In this document: positions 27,422-39,994 of the stretch, one piece after another | Numbering within the stretch: the stretch's first letter is position 1 | Layout of the letters: every line of letters starts with the position of its first letter | Assembly: GCA_028532985.1 (NCBI GenBank) | Contig: JANCIK010000011.1 | Location: 1,240,001-1,304,000, forward strand | Direction: 5' to 3' | DNA from: Stropharia rugosoannulata | Taxonomy: Eukaryota > Basidiomycota > Agaricomycetes > Agaricales > Strophariaceae | Length of the DNA stretch: 64,000 nucleotides | Program-made: the position numbers and the translations under genes | Notes under the pieces: model-generated | Seen by the model: the letters and a program-made list of their open reading frames with translations, nothing else | What the model was told of the DNA's origin: nothing | The model's database searches: none

Positions 27422-29194
27422 ATGCCCTTCTTGAATGCGGACGTTCTCTACGAGATCATCAATCAGATTGCTTTACTGGACACCAAAACCAGCCGTGAAA
27501 CCCTCCTCAACATTGCACCAACGTCTCGGGCTATAAATGATTCTATTCGGTCTCTCCTTTTCGACAATGTGTACTGGCCTCACCCAAAGAGAAATAATGT
27601 AGAGGAAGGTCTGCTTTTTTTCCCTGAGAGGCTGTGGCCGCACTTCAAGTAAGCAACCCTAGTACATTGTTGATGACGCTGCGCTGCTAAGATCTTTGTC
27701 TGCAACTTGGAGATCTTTCCATCTCGACTGGCCCGACGACTGGCCCGACTGCTCACCGCCAAAGTGGGGCGAGAATATAGGAGTTGCCAGGATCTACCAG
27801 CCCAAGCACCTCGATAAGCTCGAAGAGGCATTGCCGCGAATGCACCATATCCATACCTTCCAAGTTACCTGCCCATTCGACCCACCCACGAAACTCCTCC
27901 ACAGTCTCGTGCGGTGCAGTAACATAAAAGTGGTGAAAGTGACGGACACTCCCTTATACACCCCCATTCTACCGCTCTGCCCCGAATCCTTCGCTCCAGA
28001 GAGTCTGACGTTTACCACTGTGGGTGAGGCTGTGCGCATGGGCGAGAGCCCGTACGAGAAACGGTTCCAGAACCTCGTGTACTTTACCAGAGGGTACCGC
28101 AAAAAGTTCCTCAATGTCAAGGACGGATCTCTAGCAGCTCGCGTATACTCAGCACAACGCTATATCCAGGCCCTTTGCCGCCCAGAGCTGCTACAGAAGC
28201 TCGTCCTGTCAGCGATCTTCGTCACTGTTGCCCAGCTGCGAGACCCAAATGTTCTTTGGCCATGCCTGGCGACGCTCGTGCTCACGGGCTCTCCACCGCC
28301 CGTCGAGTACGCTCCGCTCCCTGGTGAACTCGCAACATTGCTTACACGCGCCCCACGACTCAAAGATTTACGCATACTCCTCTCAGAGCCACGCTTAGGG
28401 CCAGCGGGAGAATTATTGCTCGTCGAGCAAGGCACAGACATGCCTGCTGACAGCCCTTCGCCATATGCGCAACTGACGTCCCTCGCTCTCTCGAACGCAT
28501 ATAGGACACAAGGTATGCTGCGCTTAACGACTAATCTAATACAACTTGCCGTCTGTGCTGTTATCTCTCCGCCGCGCATACCTACTGCATTGCGGCGTAA
28601 CGAAATTGAAGAGCTGCTCGTAGACCTAGAGGCGGGCGGGCGGAACCAGACGCTGCGTCATATCCGCCTAATTTCGGAAGATAACCTTGACGCTAGCTTT
28701 TATCTTCGACTGGGGAGTATTTTCCCGGCACTGGAGGTCGTTGAGGTTGAGATATGCGGGTATCAAGACGCGCTGGAGCAGGCAGATTTGGTGAGCAGCG
28801 TAAAATATTCCTTTGACACTACCCATTAACTGCTGTGAAGTCCGATTGGGTTGATGCACTCGTGGAATACAAACATATCCGCAACATACGTATTGCAATA
28901 CCATTTCCTGGATGTAGCGAGCTTGGGCATGGGCACAGTCACTTCGAGGATAATAACCCTGTGTGCGTGCGACTGCTTCGCCTACCGTGTGCGGAGTATC
29001 TGGCTGCGCGGATTCCAACACTCAGGCGTATCGGGTTGCAGTATCGCGCCCGCACGATACAGCGCCGGCACGAGGATCGCTGGCTAGACTACGACGTGGT
29101 GAGGCTGCGGAGTGGTGAGGTAAATGTAGTCGAGCTGGGGCCCAGCTGGTACAGGTTTCCAGAGGTCTTTGAACCCATGGCCTTACGTGAGTAG
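27422..29194 (+). CDS. F-box-like protein A (tandem copy 1)
   Basis: Exons 27422-27648, 27692-28790, 28841-29194 keep phase and give 559 residues. The first 55 residues (LNADVLYEIINQIALLD then the RAINDSIRSLLFDNV part) look like an F-box-like motif, the Skp1-binding module of SCF ubiquitin ligases. The remainder is an LRR-like fold common in mushroom F-box proteins, with repeats of Leu-rich strands such as LKDLRILLSE and LTSLALSNAY, and a conserved end, ELGPSWYRFPEVFEP. Its neighbour at 30023 is a clear paralogue with the same three-exon plan. The target is unknown. A longer frame upstream would start with TTG, so the ATG at 27422 is preferred and matches the paralogue. Confidence 0.8.
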
Positions 29195-30022
29195 CAGTCA
29201 TCCTCTCCTCCATTGTCCAAGTATCTCTACAACATTTTTGTTTCCGGGGATATGCAACCAATGGAGACCTAAGATGTGGACCGTTGCACCGCAAGCATTG
29301 ATAGAGCCGCTCAGGATATCTTGGGCGATGTTCTGCGATGCCGACGACCTTTAGCAGACCATTTCTGCCCACTCTCTACTACTTACACTTGACTGACACA
29401 CTTTTTACATGCAAATTGCATGCAAAGGTCACTACATGAAATTCGGCATTGATTCGGCACGCCCGAGCTGACCTACTCGCTCGCGTTGCGCGCTTTGCCG
29501 CTTTCACGCGCAGTCCGAGTGTCCATTTTGCTACATCTGCAGTACACTACATTCCCCCTTTATTGAGCGGGAGTACTATAGTAGGGATGATATCTTTACA
29601 TCTTATTCGGAGAATCAGATACTAAGTGGTCCTCCCCATTCTTTGACGTGAGCTTCTTGATTGCTTCTTGAAGCTTCAATAGCTTTGCCGTGAGCATCTC
29701 TGTCTTTTCCTTCTTCTGTCGTAGTCACTCCGAATCCACACCCGCGTTGAATTCACGTTTTGTGTTTCCCGTGAGTTCTTTCTCTTTCAACCAGTCTCAA
29801 CCTAAATTACTGTGTTTTCAGCAAGAGTTTTCCGTCTCGGGATGTCACGGTCAAATTGATTGATAGAGTCACGCCGCATGTTCTTAGTTGTCAGCTCTTA
29901 TAAGCGAGCACTAATCATGGCATTTACGATCTTTGGATGCTTTCCAACTCTTGAACGATCTCTCGCCTCTTAACTAGATAACTTGGACCACTGAACGGCT
30001 CAGCTGACTGAGGTGGTCTAGC
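29195..30022. other. Spacer between tandem F-box-like genes
   Basis: About 830 bp with no credible frame. It should hold the promoter of copy 2. Confidence 0.45.
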
Positions 30023-31826
30023 ATGCTCTTCTTGAATCTTGACATTCTCTACAGTATCGTTGAACAGGTTGCTCGCTCAGACAGCAAAAGTAGCCGCGAG
30101 ATCCTCCTCAGCCTTGCACCGGTCTGTAAGGCATTCAACGAATCCATTCGCGCCCATCTTTTTGCCACCGTGCATTGGCCGCACCCAAATAAACATGACG
30201 AGGAAGCAGGCCTGCTTTTCTTTCCTGTCGTTTTGTGGCCATTCTTCCGGTGAGCAGCTAGTCCTGAGAGTGCTGCCCTAGTCTAAGTGTGTCTGAGATA
30301 CGCTGCTCAAGGACATTCCACTTAGACTGGCCAGACCACTGGCCAGACACCACACCGCCGAAATGGGGGGAGAAACCGGGTCTGAGCGTCTACTACCCCA
30401 AGCACCTTGACAAACTCGAAGATGCGCTCCCGAATATGCTCAACGTACATACTTTCCAACTCACCTGCCCATTTGATCCCCCTACCAAGCTACTACGTGC
30501 TATCGTTGGTTGTTCAAACATAAAGAATCTTAAGATTACAGATACACCACTGTACACGACGATCCTGCCCACCATGCCTAGTACGTTCATGCTCGACAGT
30601 CTGACTCTCACCTCTGTTGGAGAAGCGGCGCGTCTTGGAGAGGCACCGTATGAAAAGCGCTTCCAGAATATTACCTACTTTATGCGCGGATACCGCAAAA
30701 AGTACTTCGACTTCAGTGATGCAGCGCTCATGGGACGAGTATTCGCGGCACAGCGCTTTGTATCATCCTTCTGTCGCCCAGAAACGCTGCGCTATTTCGT
30801 GTTTTCCGCGGTATTCATGTCCGTAGACGAATTCTCCAATGTGGATGTGAACTGGCCGCTTCTAGAGAAACTTGTTTTGACGGGTCCACCTCCCCTGCAA
30901 GAACCAAGCATGTCCAGGCTCGTTGCACGCATGCCGCGCCTGGTCGACCTGCGGATCCTTCTTTCCACGCTAGCTCGGTCTAATACAACACAGCGACCAT
31001 TTACTCTCGTCTCGCCACCAGCACCAGTGGATCCCACAGCTTCCCCGACGCATACCGAGGACCTCAATGCGTACATGCAGCTCACCTCGCTCGCCTTATC
31101 GAATGCATACAACTCGCAAGGCGTACTGCGATATACCCCCCAGCTTGCCCGGTTGGCAATGTGCGCTATCATTTCTCCTCCCCGGATGTCCATTGCGCTG
31201 CGACGGAACGAAATCGAAGACCTGTTATCTGACCTCAAAGCCGGCGGCGGTAACCTCAGTCTCCGCCACATCAGGCTTATCTCAGAAGAAGAGCTGGACG
31301 CGAAATTGTTTGCGAAGCTTGGCATGATGTGCCCGACGCTCGAGATCGTCGAGGTTGAACGCTGCGGGTATCAAGACGCACATGATGACACAGACTGGGT
31401 GAGCATCGTCGTACAACACTGACTTCACGTACGCCAGCTCACCGCGCCGCGCCGCGTCCACGTTGAACGTTCCAGCCAGACTGGGGCGACGCGTTTGCAG
31501 AATACAAGTGCCTGCGTAACCTGCGCTTAGCAATGCCCTTTCTGGGGTGTGAAGAGCTGGACCACGAGCATGAACACCGCGATAGAGTTAACCCCGCATG
31601 TGTGCGCGCATTCCGCAAGCCCTTTGCGGAGTACCTGGCGACGCGGGTACCAACGCTGCAGCACGTTGGACTGGAGTACCGCTGGCGCTCCATGCACCGG
31701 TATGAAGACCGTTGGCTTGACTTTGACATCGTCAGGCTGCGCAATGGGGGAGTAACGCTCAATGAACTCGGCCCCACCTGGTACCGATTTCCGGAAGTTT
31801 ACGATCCAGAGCCTCTCTACGATTAA
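30023..31826 (+). CDS. F-box-like protein B (tandem copy 2)
   Basis: Exons 30023-30249, 30288-31398, 31476-31826 keep phase and give 562 residues. Exon 1 is 227 nt, exactly as in copy 1; exon 2 differs by 12 nt and exon 3 by 3 nt. Shared blocks include LDWPDxWPD, PKHLDKLE, THPFDPPTKLL-like (written CPFDPPTKLL), YEKRFQN, RGYRKK, ALRRNEIE and LGPxWYRFPEV. The second intron is placed so that P-D-W in copy 2 aligns with S-D-W in copy 1. The acceptor for exon 2 (30287) was chosen because the later AG gives a stop. Role as for copy 1; divergence is highest between residues 285 and 320, where copy 2 has an insertion. Confidence 0.8.
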
Positions 31827-32074
31827 TAATTCACAATTCTTTCTAGGGAAAAAGGGAAACATCGTTCATTTTTTGAATACACAAAGGGATTGGGTATACC
31901 TCCACACACGCGGTATGGATAAAATTGCTTTTGTCGTGATAGATAGGGAAATGTACATTTATTTTGGGAACTCTGGTTTTATGAGCATGATATCGGCTTC
32001 GGGTCTTGAAGTAATCAACAAGTAATAGTGCTATTCAGACCATAGAATATCACGCAGCAGCTCTTCGGATCCAT

Positions 32075-32569
32075 TCACGGTTTCGGCTCCTGATTTCTCT
32101 TGTTTAAAAATGAAAGAACAAGTAAAACGATGGTACGAAACAAATGCACACCTTGGGGGATATCAAAGGGGTCTGTATCCAGAATCGGTATGTAGTATGT
32201 CACTGAGGCAGGAAGGCCGTCAGCGCCTGTAGCACCTTCATGCTTTCTGGGATGTTGACTACTCTGAGCAGCTAGATCTTGATTAATCATCCCAATCGTA
32301 GCGCCGCGTGAGCCCGCTTCATGTTTTGATAGTAATTGAGGAGAAATTGTATGCGCGTGAAACGGTCGCTGAGCGGTCCAAACACGATACCGCTGGTGCA
32401 GGTTTTGCAATAAGCCTATGGGCTCTTTCTCCAGGCGTCGGATGAATCCAACCGGCGCCGCGGAGGCGAAAGAGGACGCAGTAAGGATGATAATCACGAG
32501 GAAGAAGTTGTGCAGAGCTTGTGCGCGGGGGAGCTTAGAAGTGCCTACTAAGGTGAAGAGATGCAGCAT
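32075..32569 (-). CDS. Small protein with two hydrophobic segments, unknown
   Basis: An uninterrupted frame of 164 residues from the ATG at 32569. A hydrophobic segment near residues 20-38 (FFLVIIILTASSFASAAP) could be a signal anchor or a signal peptide with a cut after ASA. A second one near the end (LFRTIVLLVLSFL) may be real or may be read-through of an intron, since a GTGTGC donor-like site lies just before it. There is no recognised domain. The region between is basic and His/Gln-rich. It may be a lineage-specific gene; the single exon makes a chance frame possible. Confidence 0.4.
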   Translation of the reverse strand: MLHLFTLVGTSKLPRAQALHNFFLVIIILTASSFASAAPVGFIRRLEKEPIGLLQNLHQRYRVWTAQRPFHAHTISPQLLSKHEAGSRGATIGMINQDLAAQSSQHPRKHEGATGADGLPASVTYYIPILDTDPFDIPQGVHLFRTIVLLVLSFLNKRNQEPKP

Positions 32570-33054
32570 ATTTATCGAGGAGAGGAATGATGGAGCAGCT
32601 AGTAGACTGGATTCCAATCGCAACACTCATTCTTAAGGCTGCCTGCAAGCGAAAGGGGAGATAGCATACAGCCCGTCAGGCCCAAGTCAGGCCAGTTGTG
32701 TACTCGCCTGGTCCAGGCGGAGGCGCGGAAGGGCCTGAAAACGGGGAATCCGGGAGAGACGTGAAAGATGCAATTTTTTCTACCCAGAATTACCGTACTT
32801 AATAAGCAGGCAGCTTTGATGAATCCCTGTTTGTTGACGGTAGCAAAGTTGTAAGAAATTTTCAACGACGTACACAGCCAGATACCAATTGATGAGTCGC
32901 GGTTTATGAAACCTCTGGCAGTCCAGCCTTTACTGATTGAAAACCTTATCATGTCCGTATATGTTCTGTTGCAAGGCTGTTCACTTTTTTCAAGTCACCC
33001 GCTGGTGCATCAATTGAAGAGTCTATTTTATAAACCATTAGGGCATCCAAATAT
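32570..33054. other. Intergenic region
   Basis: About 485 bp between two minus-strand genes; frames on both strands show no family features. Confidence 0.4.
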
Positions 33055-34092
33055 TCATGTTTGGCGAAGTGGTTTATTATGGCCCATCAACCAAAGTGGT
33101 AAGTCATCTCCTGAGCCCACAGGAGCCGGAATGGTGCGGTAAATAACCAACTCGAAGCCCACTTTCTGGTAAAATGCAACCTGGTGCGTGCAAAAAGTCA
33201 GCACATAATGTAGCCCTGGGAATTCATACATACATACGTTCTCTTTTACCGAGACAGATAATCCGGTGCTGATCTGTGGGTCTATATCTTTCAGTTTTTG
33301 CCTGAAGTCAAGAAGCGCCGCAGTAGCGTATCCTTTGCGCCGATGCTTTGGGTCAGTCGCAAGGCCAAAGCACCACCATCGACGGCTACGCTCCTGATAT
33401 TTTAATATATCAGCGCCGAGAATGAGAAGAGTCGACATGAAATACATCTTCTGTGTAAAAATCCTTTTCTAATTTGGCAATCTCAGCAGGATACTGTTTA
33501 TGCCAAGCAATGCGTCTAAGGGTTAGTCCCGTACTGAGACCAGAAAATGAATAGAAGTCAAGGCGTACAGTCACCTCATGCCAATAACTCGTCTCCTTAG
33601 AAAGTTTCCCATACAGTTCATTGAATCCAAGAGCTCGTTGCGCCGGGCTGACTCGGACAAATAGAGTTAAAGCTTTCCACTGCGTAACTTTATGGACGAA
33701 TTGAACGAACGAGTCAAAAAGCTGGCGCCCGGGGGCAAACCACGACGCAATCGTAACAACTTCATTTGTCTCCTCGTCAATTACGACGTACGTCTCCCCT
33801 TCGAGACACGAGGCGCGTACGAATGCACGTTGAAATTCGGCAAAAAGGGTTTGGTCTCCGCCGACGAACACGAGTACAGTGCGATCTATCATACAATAGT
33901 AAGTACTGTATATGCGCTCTTATCGAGATCGAGTAAGTACCTCCAGCAAAAGCCCGGGTAAGCAAGTCACCCAAGTGGTCAACTTCCTCTTCTAGAGACA
34001 GTTTGGTCGGTCTGATTGTCGACGTATTCAAGGCACTCGAGAAAGATGTTTAGCTCACCTGTGGGGTTTATAAGACGTTGGACGATGGGCAT
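33055..34092 (-). CDS. GNAT-family N-acetyltransferase
   Basis: Six exons keep phase: complement(34059-34092, 33941-33991, 33575-33885, 33446-33493, 33238-33393, 33055-33180), 241 residues. Motif A of the GNAT fold is LATDPKHRRKGYATAALL (about residues 165-182), with the R-R-K-G-Y-A loop that holds the acetyl-CoA pyrophosphate. Before it, FYTED joins ERSRRWWCFGL across an intron, as in the common mushroom GNAT group. Motif B is VAFYQKVGFELV. The acceptor at 33494 was chosen because AGs nearer the donor break the frame. The substrate cannot be told. The first coding exon is only 34 nt (MPIVQRLINPT). Upstream frames starting with TTG were rejected. Confidence 0.8.
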
Positions 34093-35465
34093 GATTATTG
34101 AGAGTTTGACTACCCGCCGTCCTCACATATATACTGGCACATGCCACTATCTCGGCGATTTTTATGCAGATAAAGGGCAGATGAGGTGATTTTACGTTGT
34201 ATACGCCGCGCTTCTAATATGCTGTTACGCAACCAAACGGTAACTCAACAATATGTTCCGTCACATTTCTGAGAGTAAATGTATGGAACATATATTGTGC
34301 AATAAATATATTTTTGTTGAAGTAGCCCATTTTTGATGTTTTTCACCAATGTTTACAGATCTTCACAAATCTTACCCAAAGCTGTTCATTTTGATCGAAG
34401 TTTATACAGGATTGGTGATGTTGCACCAGTTATCTTAATCGAAGTTCTCAGGTAAAAATACGAAGTCCCAAATTAATTTTTTATACACAAGTTCCTTTTA
34501 TCTATGATGTTTATGTACTGGCGCGAAGTTCTGTTGGCCCAAACATAATAATCAGACTTGAAAACCTTAGTAACACATTAATTAATTCCTTTATCATGTA
34601 GTGCTAATAAATGTCACACAAATTCAGCAATGTGAGTCCATTATCACATATGTGACGTTAAATGCAATATTTGGTTGAGCTAGATACTCACATTTGAGCA
34701 GGTCATTTGTGAATGGTAGCAATGACACTGAAGAAGCCAAAAGAGCTTTTTCGGAAGGGTTTTATCTTATGGATAATAATGGTAAACATATAGTAGTGTA
34801 GGGCAGTCATATCTAGACAAGCATTAAATTGACAAGGCAAATAACTTAGCATAATTGTCTACAACTTGGTCTGAATTGAAAGAAGTAACTTCGCTACTCT
34901 TGTTAACTTCGCATTTGAAACACAATTCAACTTTGTCACAAATACATAACAACTTTGTATAGCGAACCAAACCTCAACAACCTCGTGCAAACTGCTGTCC
35001 ACTTCTGCAAAAAACAGCCAAACTTTTTGCACAATATATCTGCCATATAAATGGCGTAGAGAAAATTCCGAGTAGTTCAGGAATAGAAATTATGAGGATA
35101 CGCAGGCATCATGATTGAGACGATGTTGCTACTTAATGGCACGATGTTAGGACCCATTAACATCAACGTCACCGGCATCCGCTTAGGGCCGGCTTTATCC
35201 CACGCTCACTGCCTGCCAGGAACTTTGTTCAAACGTTGAGTTATAGCATACATATTTCATTAAAACAGCACGCAAGCTCACGCCAGTATATAATGATCAG
35301 CCACTATTTATTTAAGCATATTTCTTTCGTCTTTCAAAAAACTACCAAACTCGGAAGATCATACTAACACACTTTATACTTATTTCCTGATAAATTCATC
35401 CGCTTTCCAGTGTTTCATGCGCTCGAGATTGCCAAATAGCTGTCACCAGTAGTAGAGCACCTAGG
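34093..35465. other. AT-rich gene-poor interval
   Basis: About 1.37 kb, visibly richer in A and T than the flanks, with many short homopolymers and no open frame of 60 codons. No terminal repeats are seen. Confidence 0.5.
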
Positions 35466-37241
35466 TCAGTCCAGAGAGCTCGAGCGTAGCTGAGCATTTG
35501 TGATAATGGATTGAACTGTAGCCTGGTGCTGTTCCGCGTCCATCTTGACAAGTGGGGTGAAACCTTTCACACTTGCCGCAGGCGGAATTCCCGAGTCGGC
35601 GATGCCATCTGCGTACTATGAAATAATTAGCGGGTTCCTTTCTGAGAGAAAGAAACAAATATGCACATTCTGCAAAGCGGGTATAAGCTGTTCGTAAACA
35701 CAGGGAACCTGATTGAGCGTGGTCCAGAAAATGAAGGGCTACCAAGGCGAAGTTTAAAAACATATCGTCAAATGCTATCGAGCCCTGAGATGGTGTCGGA
35801 GGACTTACAGGATCTTGTTCCGCAATACTTCCGTTTATGAAGCCCATAGACTGTTCAATGTCAGAGTTGATAATTGTCCATATGTTGGTGAACGACGATA
35901 ACCCATTTATCATTGTTGGGACTGTCGTGTTGGAAATGGTTGACAACGTGGACTGGGCTTCGTCAATGGTTCCCAATTGTGCTTGCAGAGTGTTTATCTG
36001 GGAGTTGAGACTAGCGATCTTCGACTTATCATCTAGAAAATAATCTTAGTCGAAGGTTGCTGTCTTACAATGCGGACAGCTTACTGGCATATTCCACCCC
36101 AAGTGCAACCATAGCCGCTGCTTCGCCAATAATCGCAGTCACCCCAAAGAACTAGAGCAGCGCCGTCAAGTCCGCAAAATTAAGAAGAAGTAATATCGCA
36201 CTCACGATGATACCAAAACTAAAGAGTGGTAAACAAACTGCAAGGGCTGCCGTAGCAATGGCAGTGACGCCAATTGAAACACCTAAAGCAATGAGTTCGA
36301 TCTCCAATCTACAGTAGTACATATATCAAACAACCGCGAAATACTAAAGGAAAAACATTTACTTTGATAAGTCAGCCTGGAGTGAAGTAACTTGAGCAGT
36401 AAGTTTAAGAATGGTGGAATTATCATAGGTTTCCAATTCCTGGGCAAACTGGCCAAAATCAAGTATGAAGGCCTCCAGATCCTTTACAAGGTTTGCGAAG
36501 TTGTCTGACGTCGTCTGAGCGTTGGTTTGCAAAGTGTTGACTTCCTTTGTATGGAAATAGTAAAAGCAGTGTTTTCAGTCTGCAAGCTGTTAGAGAGGTT
36601 GCGTGACTCACCCCCTGAAATTCCTGCAGAACCTCCAATGCAGTGGGCTCATCTGACTCTGACACTATAAAAGGCATAATGATCTCAACAAATGAACCAA
36701 TTTGCGTGGCCGTATCCGTGGCCGTGTCGCGAGAGCCCCATAAGATATTCGACCATTGCTGGCCAATAATTAATTTTGTGTGGGTACTGGATATAGGTAA
36801 CAGCAGAGACACACCTGGCTAATATTCGCCCACCGAGGGCTAAACGTTATGTTCTTGTCTAGCTTCTCACTGTCTATGAAAGAAAGCTGGGCACCGATAC
36901 TTTGGAAAGATGTCTGAATGTTGTTGTAAATCCTCTGCCTTTGTAAACGAAAAAATAACGCTAACCTGTATGGCAATTGAGTTGACTGTAAGGTTGTTGA
37001 TGTCGGCCGTAAGATTGGCCTTGCCTTGTAAGGAAGATGCCGCTATGCAGGATTGGTTGTAGCCAGCCGTGCGCTGCGCTTCAGTGAGATTCGTGGGAAT
37101 GTTAATGGAGCTTTGGCGACGGTCAAGACTGTCGTTTATTGGAACAACAATTCCAGGACTATGAGCACTGTGCCTGTACGAAGCCGCAGCGTTCCCAGAA
37201 AGTAAAAGGAGAGGAAGCGCAAAAAGACTCAGTTGAACCAT
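35466..37241 (-). CDS. Secreted helical protein, possible alpha-pore-forming-like (copy 1)
   Basis: The gene starts at 37241 with a signal peptide (about 20 residues ending in AAA). Exon 1 ends at 36966; further short exons continue down to a stop at 35466-35468, roughly 400 residues in all. The chain is mostly amphipathic helix with Gln, Asn, Thr and Leu heptad-like spacing. One long Ala/Ile/Val/Gly-rich hydrophobic stretch, coded around 36190-36320, sits between two helical halves. That layout (helices, hydrophobic hairpin, helices) is seen in the ClyA/HBL-type alpha-helical pore-forming proteins, but I see no diagnostic motif, so the call is by architecture only. The neighbour at 38351-39994 is a divergent paralogue in the same direction. 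Alternative: a secreted coiled-coil or cell-wall protein. Confidence 0.6.
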
Positions 37242-37297
37242 GTCTGAAGTTCTTCTGTGCACACAGAGAGCTGTCGTTTTTTCGCAAATCTGCCTGT

Positions 37298-37305
37298 CTT
37301 TTATA
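37298..37305 (-). promoter_or_regulatory. TATA box of secreted helical protein copy 1
   Basis: TATAAAAG on the minus strand, 57 bp upstream of the ATG at 37241; fits a strong, regulated promoter. Confidence 0.5.
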
Positions 37306-38350
37306 TGTGAATGACTACTCACTGTGACTTGGAACTCTGAACTACGGACATGGACACGGAGAAACTCTGAATTAAATTTGCCTGGATGACAGGTCACAGC
37401 AGGTCATAGTGCCGCCTTATGTTCTTCATTATTGACAGAATCATCCGCATTCCTACCGCCGCTATGCATTTTCGATTCTGTTTCCGGGTTCAGTGTAGAC
37501 AAATGCTCCCTCCAGTTTCAGTAACGGACTCACAATCTATGTTAAAAATAGAAAAGGATCTAAATATACCCCAGATGATGGTAAATCTGTCAAAGCGGTT
37601 TGGACTCGCATGCTCACAGATCATGCACACGTTTTACTGTTTTGGATCAGCGCTGTCAACGGCTTTTCGCAGAAATGTCTACTCCGGAGTCCGCAAGTCC
37701 AGTATGTATACTAGACAGTAGCTCATGCTAGCTGACAGATACATAATCGCTGCGCTCAGGATAGCGGAACATAGTCGGCATACGCTCAATCCGAGTAAAG
37801 TTTGACGATCATTAACTTATTGAAGGTGTTGGAATTATTAAGACGGTATGTTCATTGCCCTTTTAAGGATATCATGACATTACTTTCAATATGTGAATCT
37901 CGGTAACTGTCTGCTCACCGAATGTCTTGCGTATGCAATGAACATCTTGTAATACAACGTTTCAATAGGACAGCGAGACCGTGACATCTGCCCAGATCCT
38001 CTACCTGGCGCTATCATAATTCATAGCCAGTCACTTGAGTGAATACGAACTGTGAAGTTTGTTATATGACTGGCTTGGTAGCCGGGACTCAGATATCTGG
38101 ATAATTTCCAGGGAACTTAACTTTGCTGAAACTTTTACTTGAAAGCTCGCTGAAGTTCTCACCTCTCAACATGACATTCTGCTTCACAAAAGTTCTTTGA
38201 TGCACATGCAAAGAGATAAAATTAAGCTCATATTTGTGCAAGCTACTGTACTACTGACGAAATTCTTCACAATTATCCGTTCTAAGTACATAAACTTCTA
38301 TGGGATGGCAGCCAAGTGCCCTACTAGCTCAGAGTCTGAATGCATATGTT
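37306..38350. other. Spacer between the two secreted helical protein genes
   Basis: About 1.05 kb without credible coding signal. Confidence 0.45.
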
Positions 38351-39994
38351 CTAGTTAGAAATGGACGATAACTGCTGTGCGTACTATAAGCGTATTAGTT
38401 CATATAGCCTAGTAGAAAGAAATTTTCTCTTACCAGCGTCATGGCCATACTCATAGCTTGATAATAACAGGATGTCTCGTTCAATTCAGCCCACATAACG
38501 AGTGGGATCTATGTTTGGTGTGAAGCGGGCGACATACAGATAAGAAGGCTTACTTACGTCCATCGCATCGTTCAAGTAATCAATGACATCCAGCGCATCG
38601 TCCGCAGCGGCTGCCCATATACTGTTAATGGAACCCATAAGAGATGTGGATGCTAAGGATAGTTCTTTCGCAATCGTCACTGTCTCATTGGCCTGCGACA
38701 AGAGAGCATCTTTAGCTTCCAAGCCAGCAATAGAGGCTCTGTCTGCTGCTGCTTTACTCAAAGCATCTGTAATATATGTATTATAAGAAAAAGTTCCAAT
38801 GGTGTAGAGCATAACGAAATATACGCACTCTGCTCTTGGCTCATTAGCGAGTCAAGTTTCGCTGAATCTATTTCAATGGATATGATTCCTGCAAGCTATC
38901 ATTCGTATCAGGATAAGTCGTCCATGAATAGAATAATACTTAATGACGTACAACAACAAATGGCCCAAAGATTGGAAATACGGAAAACATATCAGCGCTC
39001 TGCAAAAGCGTAGCACCAATGGAGTCGGCAATACTGGACATTTGAACGTCTAACCTAATTATTCATATGTGAGTGGCACTTTCAAAAGCACATACGGTCT
39101 GAGCTAACATTTGTATAGTATTGTTTTGTGATTGCAAGTCCGAATTAAACTGGTCTAGACTGGTGTCGATGGCGTGCTGCTGCATACTGATGAACTGCTG
39201 GAAGCTGAACGTTAGCGTGGCAATGCTCTGTTGTAAGCTCGTAATGTCTTGAGCCATTTCCACGGCAGTGTCATTTAATGCCTGGGAATCCTGAGCAGAC
39301 AGAAAAATTCTTAGCGTGCTACTTTCTCAAATTCCAATGGCAACTTACGGAGATGAAGCTTTCAAGCAATTCTATTGCCACTAACTGTGGCAGCTGGACG
39401 ACTTGAGGCATAACTTCGTCTGTAAAGTAGTTACAATATAATTCAATGTTCGTGGCCGTTGTAGCAGATGCTTGAAGGATGGAGTTCCATGACTATGAAT
39501 AGGCCATTCAGCATGTCCTCAATTTTTTATAGACTCACGCTGTACTTGCCTGGAAAATAAAATTCCACGAAGGACTGAATCTCTGCGATGTCAACGACAG
39601 TGCGTCCACATTGGCCAGGAGAGTGCTAACATTCATGAACGATTGCTAGAGTAGTTCCCGGTTGTCAACAGTGTGTTTTATCGCGGTGGTGTAAAAGTCA
39701 ACTTACATGTATTGTTATAACGTTTGTACCAAGGTTTGTAATGTCGGCTATGATCTGGTTTTGACCGGTTGGTGTATTAACATAATCACATTGGGCTGCG
39801 TAGGAGGCCTCGAGGTCCTCAGTCGTTAAATCGACAACCCCGATAATGTCTTCACTTTTATGAAGCGAAACAATGTCAAGGCCGCCCAGTCGTGTGGTAT
39901 AGTCTACGCCATAGACAGCATGTTGGGCTGCGAAGGAAACACGAGCAGAACACATGAAAAAGCCGAGAAGGTTTGCGTAATGAAAGCGAAACAT
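38351..39994 (-). CDS. Secreted helical protein, possible alpha-pore-forming-like (copy 2)
   Basis: The gene starts at 39994 with a hydrophobic leader (signal peptide ending near residue 23) and is cut into many short exons. The last exon, after an acceptor near 38386, ends at a stop at 38351-38353. Like copy 1 it is Gln/Ser/Thr/Ala-rich and largely helical, with Leu-rich heptads (around 39070-39260) and a short hydrophobic, Pro/Phe-containing segment coded near 38950-38980. Copy 1 and copy 2 share the order of leader, a segment with a conserved T-A-D-I-x-N-L / I-A-D-I-T-N-L block at the end of exon 1, helical middle, hydrophobic stretch and helical tail. A TATTTAAG lies about 40 bp upstream of the ATG. 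Exact exon joins were not all fixed. Confidence 0.55.
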
